From assembly GCF_001625325.1 (NCBI RefSeq), contig NZ_JRQQ01000006.1:1-64000 (forward strand): DNA of 64,000 nucleotides, read 5' to 3'. The position numbers and the translations under genes were made by a program. Under the pieces are notes generated by a model. It saw only the letters and a program-made list of their open reading frames with translations. It ran no database searches and was not told the DNA's origin. Positions 26,505 to 35,091 of this stretch are shown one piece after another (the first letter of the stretch is position 1; each line of letters begins with the position of its first letter). Source of the DNA: Croceicoccus estronivorus (lineage in GTDB: Bacteria; Pseudomonadota; Alphaproteobacteria; Sphingomonadales; Sphingomonadaceae).

Positions 26505-27206
26505 ATGACGTCGACCCCCCAACGCCTAGATTCTCCGACCCACATCAAGCGGACCGCCATGCGCCTCTATGCGGAGCGCGGTGTCGACGGTGTGACCGTG
26601 CGCGAGATTGCCAAAGCAGCCGGTCAGAAGAACCATGGCGCGGTCGGATACCACTTCGGCAGCAAGGAAGCGCTGGTAAAGGAAATCATCGCAGACGGTG
26701 CGCGAATCATCGACGAACGCCGCTGCCGATTGCTCGATGAAGCGGAGGCCAATAACGGCCCTCGATCGATCGACGAAGTCATGGATATTCTCATCTACCC
26801 GGCACTGGATCCGTTCGAAGACGGCACCGACGACTGCTACATGCGCTTCACCGCGATTCTCAACATGACGCATCGCAAGCTGTTCATCAGCGCAATCGGC
26901 AACCAGTGGAACAAGGGCTATCAGCGCTGCCTTGCGCACTTGAGGCGGCTGATGCCGAACATGCCCGCATCGATCAAGAATCAGCGACTGATGTTCGTCG
27001 GCGGCTACCTGTCGATGATGCTCGCGCTGCGGCAGACCGCCCTGTCGGACACCACGCGGGAGCATTCAACCTGGCCTTCACCGGAAACGCTACGTCACAT
27101 CGCCTATACCGCAGCAGCTATCCTGAAAGCGCCGCACGATGAAGAGGCGCTGGCAAGACTGCCCGCCGGTGTGCCGGAGGAAAGCAGCCTGTTTGCCACA
27201 GGCTAA
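26505..27206 (+). CDS. TetR-family transcriptional regulator
   Basis: A 233-residue TetR-type regulator. The DNA-binding domain covers about residues 10-60 (AERGVDGVTVREIAKAAGQ, then HGAVGYHFGSKEALVKEII). The ATG at 26505 is chosen as it places the HTH at the usual distance; a GTG at 26454 would give an extension with no support. It is divergent from the MFS gene and converges on a crotonase. It is one of three TetR genes in the window and therefore one candidate for the regulon protein, though no good copy of the shared operator lies in its own upstream gap. Confidence 0.9.
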   Translation: MTSTPQRLDSPTHIKRTAMRLYAERGVDGVTVREIAKAAGQKNHGAVGYHFGSKEALVKEIIADGARIIDERRCRLLDEAEANNGPRSIDEVMDILIYPALDPFEDGTDDCYMRFTAILNMTHRKLFISAIGNQWNKGYQRCLAHLRRLMPNMPASIKNQRLMFVGGYLSMMLALRQTALSDTTREHSTWPSPETLRHIAYTAAAILKAPHDEEALARLPAGVPEESSLFATG

Positions 27207-27237
27207 CCCTTCCCCGAATAAGATGCGGTAATCGCAC

Positions 27238-28107
27238 CTAGCCCTTGTTGGCCTTTGCCATTTCCTTAGCCCCCATGTCGGCAATCAGACTTCCCGTCAT
27301 CAGCTGATTGTGGGCATGGGCGAGGTGATGCATGTTGAATTGCGCGTCCATTGCCTGGCGTTTTCCACGCAGGTCTTCGACATTGTTGATCGCCTGCTTG
27401 GTCAGCATCACGCCAAAGGGCGGACGGCTCGCCAGTTCCTGCGCGATCTGCGCGACTTCGTCACGCAGCACTTCGAGCGGCACGATCATGTTGACCATGC
27501 CCAGCGCATATGCCCGCTCCACCGGCATCCGCCGCCCCAGCAGCAGCAATTCGCGAGCGACACGGGGCGGCAGCTCGAATGCATGCGCAAAATATTCTAC
27601 GCCCGGAATGCCCATACGAACGACAGGGTCCTGGAAGAACGCATTGTCCGCAGCAATAATCAGGTCGCACACCCATGCCAGCATCAAGCCGCCGGCAATG
27701 CATCCACCCTGCACCATCGCCACCATGGGTTTGGGGATTTCCTGCCACCGGCGGCACAGCCCCAGATAGGCATCCTGCTCGAGCACGTACTGCAGTTCCG
27801 CCCCCGGAAGGTCGAGGTGGCTGGGCCACAGCAGCTTGCGGTCGCGTGGAAGATGCTTGTCCTTCTCGGGCGAGCCAAGGTCGTGCCCGGCTGAAAAATG
27901 TTTCCCTTCGCCCCCCAGTACGATGCACTTGACCTCGACATCGTCGACCGCACGGCGGAACAGGTCATCCAACTCGTTAAGCAGCCGATAATTCTGGGAA
28001 TTCATGACCTCCGGACGGTTCAGCATGATCCACGCGACGCCATCGTCCACCCGATAACTCACAAATTGCGGACTCTCCGAATTTGCCGCGCTGCCAACCG
28101 TCATCAT
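27238..28107 (-). CDS. Enoyl-CoA hydratase/isomerase family protein
   Basis: A 289-residue crotonase-fold protein. Oxyanion segments are HFSAGHDLGSPEKD and VQGGCIAGGLMLAWVCDL. The catalytic-Glu region reads VRMGIPGVEYFAHAFELPPR, unlike the canonical PEVxLGLxPGxGG pattern, and is typical of a subgroup seen in actinobacteria and sphingomonads whose reaction is uncertain. AAGGA precedes two adjacent ATG codons. It is divergent from the paired acyl-CoA dehydrogenases, with operator copy 6 between. Confidence 0.85.
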   Translation of the reverse strand: MMTVGSAANSESPQFVSYRVDDGVAWIMLNRPEVMNSQNYRLLNELDDLFRRAVDDVEVKCIVLGGEGKHFSAGHDLGSPEKDKHLPRDRKLLWPSHLDLPGAELQYVLEQDAYLGLCRRWQEIPKPMVAMVQGGCIAGGLMLAWVCDLIIAADNAFFQDPVVRMGIPGVEYFAHAFELPPRVARELLLLGRRMPVERAYALGMVNMIVPLEVLRDEVAQIAQELASRPPFGVMLTKQAINNVEDLRGKRQAMDAQFNMHHLAHAHNQLMTGSLIADMGAKEMAKANKG

Positions 28108-28169
28108 GCATTCCTTCGTCCGCCGGGCGATGATTTCGCACCCCTAAAAAACTGCACTCGCGACTACAT

Positions 28170-28193
28170 GATTTTACCCCCTAGTGCAATTTT
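28170..28193. promoter_or_regulatory. Regulon operator, copy 6, with promoter
   Basis: GATTTTAC-N8-GCAATTTT in the divergent gap between a crotonase and the acyl-CoA dehydrogenase pair. Three bases later comes TTGACA (28197-28202) with TATTCC 16 bases further, a candidate promoter for the plus-strand operon. The sequence from here through the next T-rich bases is nearly the same as at copy 5. Confidence 0.7.
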
Positions 28194-28297
28194 TATTTGA
28201 CAGAAGCGGTACGCTTCCTATTCCACAAGATAGCCGGTCACGGCGTCGCGGCTGCCGCGGCAAGGATATGAAATTTGGGGAATCCCGGAGTAAACAC

Positions 28298-29482
28298 ATG
28301 GCGCTGGACGAGCAGCAATTCAGGCAGCAGGCACAGGACTGGCTGACAGAGAATTTCCCGCCTTCACTGCGTGGCGGCAGGTTCATCATGCCACACACCC
28401 AGGAGGAAGGATCATCCCCATCCGCAGATTATCTGCTGTGGAAACAACGTATGGCCGCCAAGGGCTGGTCGGTGCCGACATGGCCGAGCGAGTACGGCGG
28501 CGGCGGGTTGTCGATTCGCCAGGCGGAAATCCTGGCAGAAGAAATGACACGCGCCGGGGCATTCAATCCGATTGGCGGACTGGGGATCATGATGCTCGGC
28601 CCGACGCTGCTCGAATACGGCAACGACGAACAAAAGGCACGCCATATTCCGCCGATTGTGCGGGGAGAAGTCGAATGGTGCCAGGGCTTCTCCGAACCCG
28701 GAGCGGGATCGGATCTGGCTGCCCTGCGGACACGCTGCGAAGACAAGGGCGATCACTTCCTGATCAATGGGCAGAAGATCTGGACATCGTTTGCCCATGT
28801 CTCGGACTGGTGTTTCTGCCTCGTGCGGACGGATACGAGCGTAAAGCAGGCCGGCATTTCATTTCTGCTGATCGACATGAAAACGCCCGGCGTCGAAGCG
28901 CGGCCCATCGAACTGATCAATGGCGTGTCGCACTTTTGCGAGACATTTTTCACCGACGTGAAAGTTCCGAAGGAAAACCTCGTCGGCAGAGTCAATCAGG
29001 GTTGGGAAATCGCGAAGCGGCTCTTGCAACATGAACGCAGCGGTCTTTCGTCGCAGCGCAATGTCGCCAATGTCGAGCAGGGCCTGCCCCATCTCGCGCG
29101 TGAATATGTCGGAACCGATGATGCTGGCCGCATCGCCGATGCTGACCTGCGGACGCGAATTGTGCAGCACATGATGCGGCAGGAAGCCTACGGCCTGGCG
29201 CTCAAACACCGCAACGCCGAAATCGAAGCGGGACAGGACGGTACTGCGCCCATGTCTTCGCTGAAGAACCTTGGTGCCGGCGTCGCTCAGGAACTGAATG
29301 AGCTCGCAGTGGAAATTCTCGGTCACGCAGGGACCGGGAACAGGGGGCCCGGTTTCAGCAATACCGAATTGGAGCTGACCAGCGGCTGGCTCTATTCGAA
29401 ATGCTTCTCGATCTACGGGGGCAGCCACGAAATCCAGAACAATATCCTGGCGAAGCGCGAACTAGGCCTGCCGGGCGCATGA
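28298..29482 (+). CDS. Acyl-CoA dehydrogenase, catalytic partner of a likely heteromer
   Basis: A 394-residue acyl-CoA dehydrogenase of the FadE26/ChsE type. Landmarks: GFSEPGAGSDLAALRTRC, LINGQKIWTSFAH, and YGGSHEIQNNILAKRELGL at the C-terminus. It lacks a Glu in that C-terminal loop (YGGS rather than YEGT); the probable base is the Glu in RLLQHERSGL, as in isovaleryl-type and steroid enzymes. Directly downstream is a second, shorter and divergent ACAD, the layout of alpha2beta2 enzymes used for bulky substrates. ATG at 28298 follows GGAG by eight bases; 28268 is an alternative. Confidence 0.88.
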   Translation: MALDEQQFRQQAQDWLTENFPPSLRGGRFIMPHTQEEGSSPSADYLLWKQRMAAKGWSVPTWPSEYGGGGLSIRQAEILAEEMTRAGAFNPIGGLGIMMLGPTLLEYGNDEQKARHIPPIVRGEVEWCQGFSEPGAGSDLAALRTRCEDKGDHFLINGQKIWTSFAHVSDWCFCLVRTDTSVKQAGISFLLIDMKTPGVEARPIELINGVSHFCETFFTDVKVPKENLVGRVNQGWEIAKRLLQHERSGLSSQRNVANVEQGLPHLAREYVGTDDAGRIADADLRTRIVQHMMRQEAYGLALKHRNAEIEAGQDGTAPMSSLKNLGAGVAQELNELAVEILGHAGTGNRGPGFSNTELELTSGWLYSKCFSIYGGSHEIQNNILAKRELGLPGA

Positions 29483-29498
29483 AGATCGGAACCCCCAG

Positions 29499-30611
29499 AT
29501 GATCGTCCTGTCTGAAGAAGACGTCATGTTGAAAGACATGGCGAATGGTTGGACCGCCGACCGGGCGCCAGTGCCAGCCCTGCGCGCGTTGCGGGGCCAG
29601 CTTGCCGATACCGGCTTCGACCCTGCCCTGTACGCGGAAATGGCTGAGATGGGCTGGCCAGCGATTCTGATACCCGAAGAATTCGGCGGGGTCGGCATGA
29701 ATCGCGTCAGCCTGGGGCTCATCGCGGAAGAACTGGGCCGCAATCTGGTCGGTTCTCCGCTGGTGTGGTCTGCCGCCGGCGCCGTCAGCGCGCTTACTCT
29801 GGGCACCAATCAGGCTGCCAAGGAGGCCTTGCTACCGCAGATTGCGAATGGTTCTTTGGCCGCCGCACTGGCAATCGACGACGAGAATCATCACCGTCCG
29901 CACACCATTTCCACCACCGCGCAAAAATATGAGAGCGGTTGGGTTCTCTCGGGCGCCAAGCGAGCCGTTCCCGATGCCACGGGCGTTGGATTGCTCGTAA
30001 TCGCCGCCCAGCTGGAAGACACATCGCCTGCGCTGTTCAGTTGTCCTGTGGATACAGCGGGTGTCACTCTGACATCGCTGGACCGGATCGATTCACGCGG
30101 GGCGGCCGATATCGTTCTCGACAACGTTTCACTCGGGCCGGATGCATTGCTCGGCCAAGGTCAGGATTACCTCGACACCGTGCTGGATTCCGTCCGTGCC
30201 ATTCTGGCCGCGGAAATGCTGGGCGGCACTGCCCAGGCCTTCGAAACGACCGTCGAATACATGAAAACGCGCATTCAGTTCGACCAGCCGATCGGATCGT
30301 TTCAGGCATTGCAACATCGAGCCGCCGACATGCTTGGCGAAATCGTACTGGCGCGGGCTGCGGTTTACGGCGCGTTGCAGGCGATCGATGCAGGCGATGC
30401 CGATGCGTCGCGCCAGGTTTCTCTGGCCAAGGCGATCGCGGGGGACTGCTTCCGGACGATGGCACGGGAAATGATCCAGATTCACGGCGGCATCGGGATG
30501 ACTGACGAACACGACGCGGGCCTTTATCTCAAGCGCGCGCATGTATTGGATCACACGTTAGGCAATGCCGCGTTCCATCGTGAACGCTATGCTCGCATGC
30601 TCGATATTTGA
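29499..30611 (+). CDS. Acyl-CoA dehydrogenase-like partner subunit
   Basis: A 370-residue ACAD-fold protein that departs from the consensus: the middle-domain TEPxAGSD motif is replaced by AIDDENHHRPH, and the C-terminal YEGT loop is missing. RIQFDQPIGSFQALQHRAADM and IHGGIGMTDEHDAGLYLKRA are conserved. This fits the non-catalytic or FAD-sharing subunit of heteromeric dehydrogenases such as FadE27. It begins 16 bases after its partner and is followed by an SDR 18 bases later. Confidence 0.85.
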   Translation: MIVLSEEDVMLKDMANGWTADRAPVPALRALRGQLADTGFDPALYAEMAEMGWPAILIPEEFGGVGMNRVSLGLIAEELGRNLVGSPLVWSAAGAVSALTLGTNQAAKEALLPQIANGSLAAALAIDDENHHRPHTISTTAQKYESGWVLSGAKRAVPDATGVGLLVIAAQLEDTSPALFSCPVDTAGVTLTSLDRIDSRGAADIVLDNVSLGPDALLGQGQDYLDTVLDSVRAILAAEMLGGTAQAFETTVEYMKTRIQFDQPIGSFQALQHRAADMLGEIVLARAAVYGALQAIDAGDADASRQVSLAKAIAGDCFRTMAREMIQIHGGIGMTDEHDAGLYLKRAHVLDHTLGNAAFHRERYARMLDI

Positions 30612-30629
30612 AAAAGACGGAGAATAGGA

Positions 30630-31412
30630 ATGCAGCTGGACGATTCGATCGCTGCGGTGATTACCGGCGGAGCCTCGGGACTGGGGGAGGCGACAGCCCG
30701 CGCCCTGGCCACAGAGGGCGTAAAAGTCGCCCTGTTCGATATGAACGCCGAGCGCGGCGAAGCCGTAGCGAGGGAACTGGGCGGCGTGTTTTGCGAAGCC
30801 AATGTGACATCCGATGACCAGATCGACGCCGCATTTGCCAAAGCCCGCGCAGCCCATGGTCAGGAACGCATTCTCGTTAATTGCGCAGGCACCGGACGTT
30901 CTGTCAAAACCGCGAGCCGCAATCGCGAAACCGGGGAGATCGCTCATTTCCCGCTCGAATTGTTCGAACAACTGGTCCAGATAAATCTCATCGGGACCTT
31001 CCGTTGCATTGCCAAGAGTGCAGCCGGAATGCTCACTCTCGATCCCATGGAAGATGGCGAACGCGGGTGCATCGTCAATACCGCCAGCGCGGCGGCAGAA
31101 GATGGCCAGGTAGGCCAAGCCGCCTATTCCGCCTCAAAAGCCGGTATCGTCGGCATGACATTGCCGATTGCACGCGACCTGATGAACGACGGCATTCGCG
31201 TCAACACGATCCTGCCCGGCATTTTCGATACGCCTTTGATGAGCCGGGCGCCTGACAAGGTGAAGGAAGCCCTGGCCGCATCGGTGCCCTTTCCCAAGCG
31301 CTTCGGCAAGGCGCAGGAATACGCAGGCCTCGCCATGGAACTCATCCGCAACAGCTACATGAACGGCGAGGATATCCGCCTCGACGGTGCAATCAGGATG
31401 CCCCCCCGTTGA
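30630..31412 (+). CDS. SDR dehydrogenase, 17-beta-HSD10/3-hydroxyacyl-CoA dehydrogenase-like
   Basis: A 260-residue short-chain dehydrogenase. Cofactor motif TGGASGLGEA and acidic DMNAE (NAD preference), Ser in NTASAAAEDGQVGQ and catalytic YSASK. The segment DGQVGQAAYSASKAGIVGMTLPIARDL is the signature of type-10 hydroxysteroid/3-hydroxyacyl-CoA dehydrogenases. With the two ACADs in the same operon and a divergent crotonase, it would complete a beta-oxidation round by oxidising the 3-hydroxyacyl-CoA. Confidence 0.9.
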   Translation: MQLDDSIAAVITGGASGLGEATARALATEGVKVALFDMNAERGEAVARELGGVFCEANVTSDDQIDAAFAKARAAHGQERILVNCAGTGRSVKTASRNRETGEIAHFPLELFEQLVQINLIGTFRCIAKSAAGMLTLDPMEDGERGCIVNTASAAAEDGQVGQAAYSASKAGIVGMTLPIARDLMNDGIRVNTILPGIFDTPLMSRAPDKVKEALAASVPFPKRFGKAQEYAGLAMELIRNSYMNGEDIRLDGAIRMPPR

Positions 31413-31444
31413 TCCCATAGCCCGGCCATCGCGAGGGACCTTCC

Positions 31445-31468
31445 AATTTTGCACCAGGTTGTGGCAAT
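31445..31468. promoter_or_regulatory. Possible half-site of the regulon operator
   Basis: AATTTTGC identical to the left arm of the shared operator, but the right arm is poor at the standard spacing (GTGGCAAT). It lies 39 bases before the TetR start codon. It may be a degenerate autoregulatory site or chance. Confidence 0.28.
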
Positions 31469-31506
31469 GAGGATAACTTTCCCAATCTAAGGAGCGTTCC
31501 AACCCG

Positions 31507-32217
31507 ATGTCGCAATCACCAGCCTCCCGCGCCGACACTGCCAAGGGCAAGGAACGAAGCGGCTACGCCAGTCCCTCGATCAAGGCCCGCAGGCTTCGCA
31601 TCCTGTCCGAAACCCGCAAGATCATCAGCGAGCAAGGAATAGCCGGCGTAGCGATGGAGGATGTGGCGCAACGTGCGGGTGTCGCCAAGCGTACAATCTA
31701 CAACGCTTTCCAGAGCAAGGAACGGATGATCGCGGCAGCGATCCAGCAATACTTCGACGAATATGCGGAACATCTGACCTACCACACCGAAGAGGCTACC
31801 GTCGATTGGATGATCGAACGTCTCGCGGTGGTGGCGCGGCGAAATCTCAAGATCCGCAACTACAGCCGCGCGTTGATGAACATCTACTTCACGCATGAGG
31901 TCGATCCGGAAATCCAGCAGGCAATTTATGCCATCGCTGCCGATTCGCACGAGCCTTGGGTCCGCAATCTGCACAGCAAACGGCAATTGCAGCCCTGGAT
32001 CGACCCCGACGAGCTTATCATGGCGCTGGTGGCGTTGCGGTATTCGATCGCCTTTTCCTGGGTGGAAGGGCAGATTCCCGACGATCAGTTCATCATCGTC
32101 CTGACCCGCTCCTTCCTCGTGCATATGGCTGGGGCAACCCGCGGGATGGCGCGAAAGGCAATCGACCAGCGTCTCTCAAACCTTGAGGAAAACCCTTACA
32201 TCCTAGGCACGCAATAG
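31507..32217 (+). CDS. TetR-family transcriptional regulator
   Basis: A 236-residue TetR-type regulator. HTH at about residues 28-75: ISEQGIAGVAMEDVAQRAGV followed by AKRTIYNAFQSKERMIAAAI. The ligand domain has no recognised signature. AAGGAG lies thirteen bases before the ATG, rather far. It follows the ACAD-ACAD-SDR operon with its own 94-base gap that holds a perfect left arm of the shared operator, which makes it a candidate for the regulon protein. Confidence 0.9.
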   Translation: MSQSPASRADTAKGKERSGYASPSIKARRLRILSETRKIISEQGIAGVAMEDVAQRAGVAKRTIYNAFQSKERMIAAAIQQYFDEYAEHLTYHTEEATVDWMIERLAVVARRNLKIRNYSRALMNIYFTHEVDPEIQQAIYAIAADSHEPWVRNLHSKRQLQPWIDPDELIMALVALRYSIAFSWVEGQIPDDQFIIVLTRSFLVHMAGATRGMARKAIDQRLSNLEENPYILGTQ

Positions 32218-32240
32218 CGCGCCGCCTGAACGGCCCCCTC

Positions 32241-33722
32241 TCAGTCTATGCGCGTCCAGATGCCTTTGGTCTGAAGATAGCCGTCAATCATTTCGAAGCT
32301 GCCTTCGCGGCCGAAGCCGGATTGTTTGTAGCCGCCGAAGGGCACCGCTGGATCCATCGCCTGGTAATGATTGATCCAGACAGAACCGACACGCAATCGC
32401 TTGGCGGCCCGGTTCGCGCGCGTGATGTCCTGCGTCCACACCCCGGCCGCCAGGCCAAAGGTGCTGTCGTTGGCCAGCCGCATCACTTCATCGAAATCGT
32501 CGAAGGGAATTGCGCAGACGACCGGGCCAAAAATTTCCTCCCGTGCGATGCGCATGTCGTTGGTGACATCGGCGAATACAGTTGGCGGTACAAACCAGCC
32601 ATTGCCCAATTCGCCGTCGGTCAAACGCGTCCCGCCCGAAACCAGTCGCGCACCTTCTTCCTGCCCGATCCGGATATAATCCAGCACGCGGTTCATCTGT
32701 CTTTCGGAAACCAACGGTCCGATCTGTGTGCCAGGATCGCATGACGGGCCGATCTTCATGTTGCGCCCGAATTCGGCAACACGTTCGACAAACTCTTCGT
32801 ATATCGGCCGCTCGACGAATAGCCGGGTGCCTGCGCTGCACACCTGCCCACTGTTATTGAATACGCCCATGGCGGAAAATTGCACGGCGCGATCCATATT
32901 CGCATCCGCAAAGACGATGTTGGGCGATTTACCGCCCAGCTCCATCGTCACCTTTTTCGTCGTGGCCGCGGAAGCACGAATGATGCTCTGGCCCGTCGCG
33001 CACGACCCGGTGAACGTGATCTTGTCGACGCCGGGGTGTGCAGCAATCGCAGCGCCTACATCCCCAAATCCGCTGACGACATTGACCACTCCTTTTGGAA
33101 TACCTGCCTCCAGACACAGCTCAGCAAACCGCAAGGGCGTGATAGTGCCAAGCTCCGACGGCTTGAGCACGACAGTGCAGCCGACCGCCAGGGCCGGAGC
33201 GCATTTCCATGCGGCTGTGAAAATCGGGCCGTTCCAGGGCACGATCACGCCAACCACCCCCACGGGTTCGCGCACGCTGTAAGCCTGCATCGGGATTGGA
33301 AAGCTGTCAGCGAAGCTCTGGCCGGTGACTGCGGTGGCCGCTCCGGCAAAATAACGCAGCAGCCGCACGACCATGCTGCGAATGGCCAACGAGGAGGTAA
33401 TCGGCCGCCCCATTTCCATGGTGTCGATCCGGGCGAGTTCGTCCCATTCCGCATCGATCAGGTCTGCGAGCTTCAACAGCGCCGCCTGACGCTCCGCAGG
33501 CGTGAAGTGGCTCCATTCACCTTCGAAAGCTGCCCGGGCCGCGGCAACTGCACGATCGACATCCTCAGTCCCGGCCATGGCGACTTCCGCCAGGACTTCG
33601 CCGGTCGAAGGATCATGAGTCAGAAACGTCTCGCCGGAGGCAGCCGGAACATGCTCCCCGTCGATCAGCAGTTGCTTGACCGTTCCATCAAGGAAAGCGG
33701 GGCGGGAGGGCTTGGTCATCAT
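32241..33722 (-). CDS. NAD(P)-dependent aldehyde dehydrogenase
   Basis: A 493-residue ALDH-superfamily enzyme. Catalytic residues are all visible: Asn164 in VPWNGP, Glu261 in MELGGKSPN, and nucleophile Cys295 in NNSGQVCSAGTR. Length is normal. It would oxidise an aldehyde to the acid, in line with the alcohol dehydrogenase encoded two genes upstream in the same operon (PQQ-ADH, MFS, ALDH). Two adjacent ATG codons follow CGGAG. Confidence 0.94.
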   Translation of the reverse strand: MMTKPSRPAFLDGTVKQLLIDGEHVPAASGETFLTHDPSTGEVLAEVAMAGTEDVDRAVAAARAAFEGEWSHFTPAERQAALLKLADLIDAEWDELARIDTMEMGRPITSSLAIRSMVVRLLRYFAGAATAVTGQSFADSFPIPMQAYSVREPVGVVGVIVPWNGPIFTAAWKCAPALAVGCTVVLKPSELGTITPLRFAELCLEAGIPKGVVNVVSGFGDVGAAIAAHPGVDKITFTGSCATGQSIIRASAATTKKVTMELGGKSPNIVFADANMDRAVQFSAMGVFNNSGQVCSAGTRLFVERPIYEEFVERVAEFGRNMKIGPSCDPGTQIGPLVSERQMNRVLDYIRIGQEEGARLVSGGTRLTDGELGNGWFVPPTVFADVTNDMRIAREEIFGPVVCAIPFDDFDEVMRLANDSTFGLAAGVWTQDITRANRAAKRLRVGSVWINHYQAMDPAVPFGGYKQSGFGREGSFEMIDGYLQTKGIWTRID

Positions 33723-33747
33723 CGAACTCCGTGGGAAATATCAAAGC

Positions 33748-35091
33748 TCAGGCCGCGTTTTCACTCGCCTGCATCAAATGCCGCATTTGTGCGCGGCCCA
33801 AAGCGAACAGGGCAATGACTACAGCCAGCATTACGGTGATGAGCACCATCAGCGACAGGCCGAGCTTCATCGGATCACCGAACACGCTGTCAGTCAGCCA
33901 GCCGACCAGCGCAGGGCCTATCGCCATTCCGATCAGGCCAGTTACCAGCACGTAAACCGCAGAAGCACGGCCACGCAGCGCCTGCGGCGTCACGACCTGC
34001 ACTGAAGCCGGCCCCATGGATGCGGTTGAGAGAATGAACGCCATATAAAAGCCGAACATTACCGCCGCCAGCACCGGACTAGGCACCAGCAGTGTCGCAA
34101 TCCCGCAAGGTATCGCCAATGCAGCCGTAAAAATGCACCATACGAGATGGGCATCGTGCCGCCCGCGCTTGTAGAGCGTATCGACAATCCAGCCATGAAG
34201 CGGAAGTGTCGCCGCGCCCAGGATCTGCGCCACGCCGAGCGCAAATCCGATCTCCTTCGGGCTCCATCCGTGAACTCTGGTGAAAAAAGCCGGAAGCCAG
34301 AGCTGCAACGCAATGGTCGAGGTGTACGCCAGACCGAAGCCCAGCAGGATCGCGGTATAAATCTTCCAATGCGCACGCATGAACCGCAAGGCCGCCCCAT
34401 AGCCATTGCCGCCCTGGCTGGCAGGAGCATGCCGTCGTGGCGGTTCACGGAACAGGAATACCAGAAAAGCCATGAGCACGCCGGGCAGTCCCGTGGCGAT
34501 AAAGGCCTGCTGCCATGGCGCGAACAGGCTCATGCCGGGCCAATGCGCAACCGCGCCGTTCAGCACGGCTTCGACCAGCGGTCCTCCCAACAGGAAGACG
34601 ATTCCGGCCCCCATCACGCCCCCCATGACGAAAATCGACATGGCAAAAGACACCCGCTGGGGCGGGAAACTGTCCCCTACGATCGAATAGGCACCGGTGG
34701 AAAAACCCGCTTCTCCCGCGCCGACCATCGAACGCATGACAGCCAGCCCGGCAAATGTCGCCACCAGTCCGCACCCTGCCGCGCCAAGGCTCCAGATCGC
34801 CACGCAGCCGAACAGGACCCAGCGGCGGCTGTACCGGTCGAGCAACAAGCCGACCGGAATAGCGCAAATGCAATACAGCACGGCAAAGGCCGCACCTTGC
34901 AGCAAGCTGATTTCAAAATCACCCAGCCCGGTATCGGCCTTGATCGGTTCCACCAGCAAGGCGATCAGGTAACGGTCCGCCAGCGAACGGATATAGAGAA
35001 TGAAAAGAATGCCTACCGTCAGCCATTGCATGAATGGCGACGGATAGGACTGTTCAATCCGCGGCTGCGCCGCCGTGGCAGCGTCGCTCAC
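33748..35091 (-). CDS. MFS transporter
   Basis: A 447-residue major facilitator with about twelve transmembrane segments. Motifs ADRYLIALLVEPIKADTGLGDFE and GLLLDRYSRRW match the other MFS of the window. Its ATG overlaps the stop of the PQQ alcohol dehydrogenase (ATGA), so the two are translationally coupled; the ALDH follows after 25 bases. This implies transport of the substrate or product of that oxidation, direction unknown. Confidence 0.92.
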   Translation of the reverse strand: MSDAATAAQPRIEQSYPSPFMQWLTVGILFILYIRSLADRYLIALLVEPIKADTGLGDFEISLLQGAAFAVLYCICAIPVGLLLDRYSRRWVLFGCVAIWSLGAAGCGLVATFAGLAVMRSMVGAGEAGFSTGAYSIVGDSFPPQRVSFAMSIFVMGGVMGAGIVFLLGGPLVEAVLNGAVAHWPGMSLFAPWQQAFIATGLPGVLMAFLVFLFREPPRRHAPASQGGNGYGAALRFMRAHWKIYTAILLGFGLAYTSTIALQLWLPAFFTRVHGWSPKEIGFALGVAQILGAATLPLHGWIVDTLYKRGRHDAHLVWCIFTAALAIPCGIATLLVPSPVLAAVMFGFYMAFILSTASMGPASVQVVTPQALRGRASAVYVLVTGLIGMAIGPALVGWLTDSVFGDPMKLGLSLMVLITVMLAVVIALFALGRAQMRHLMQASENAA

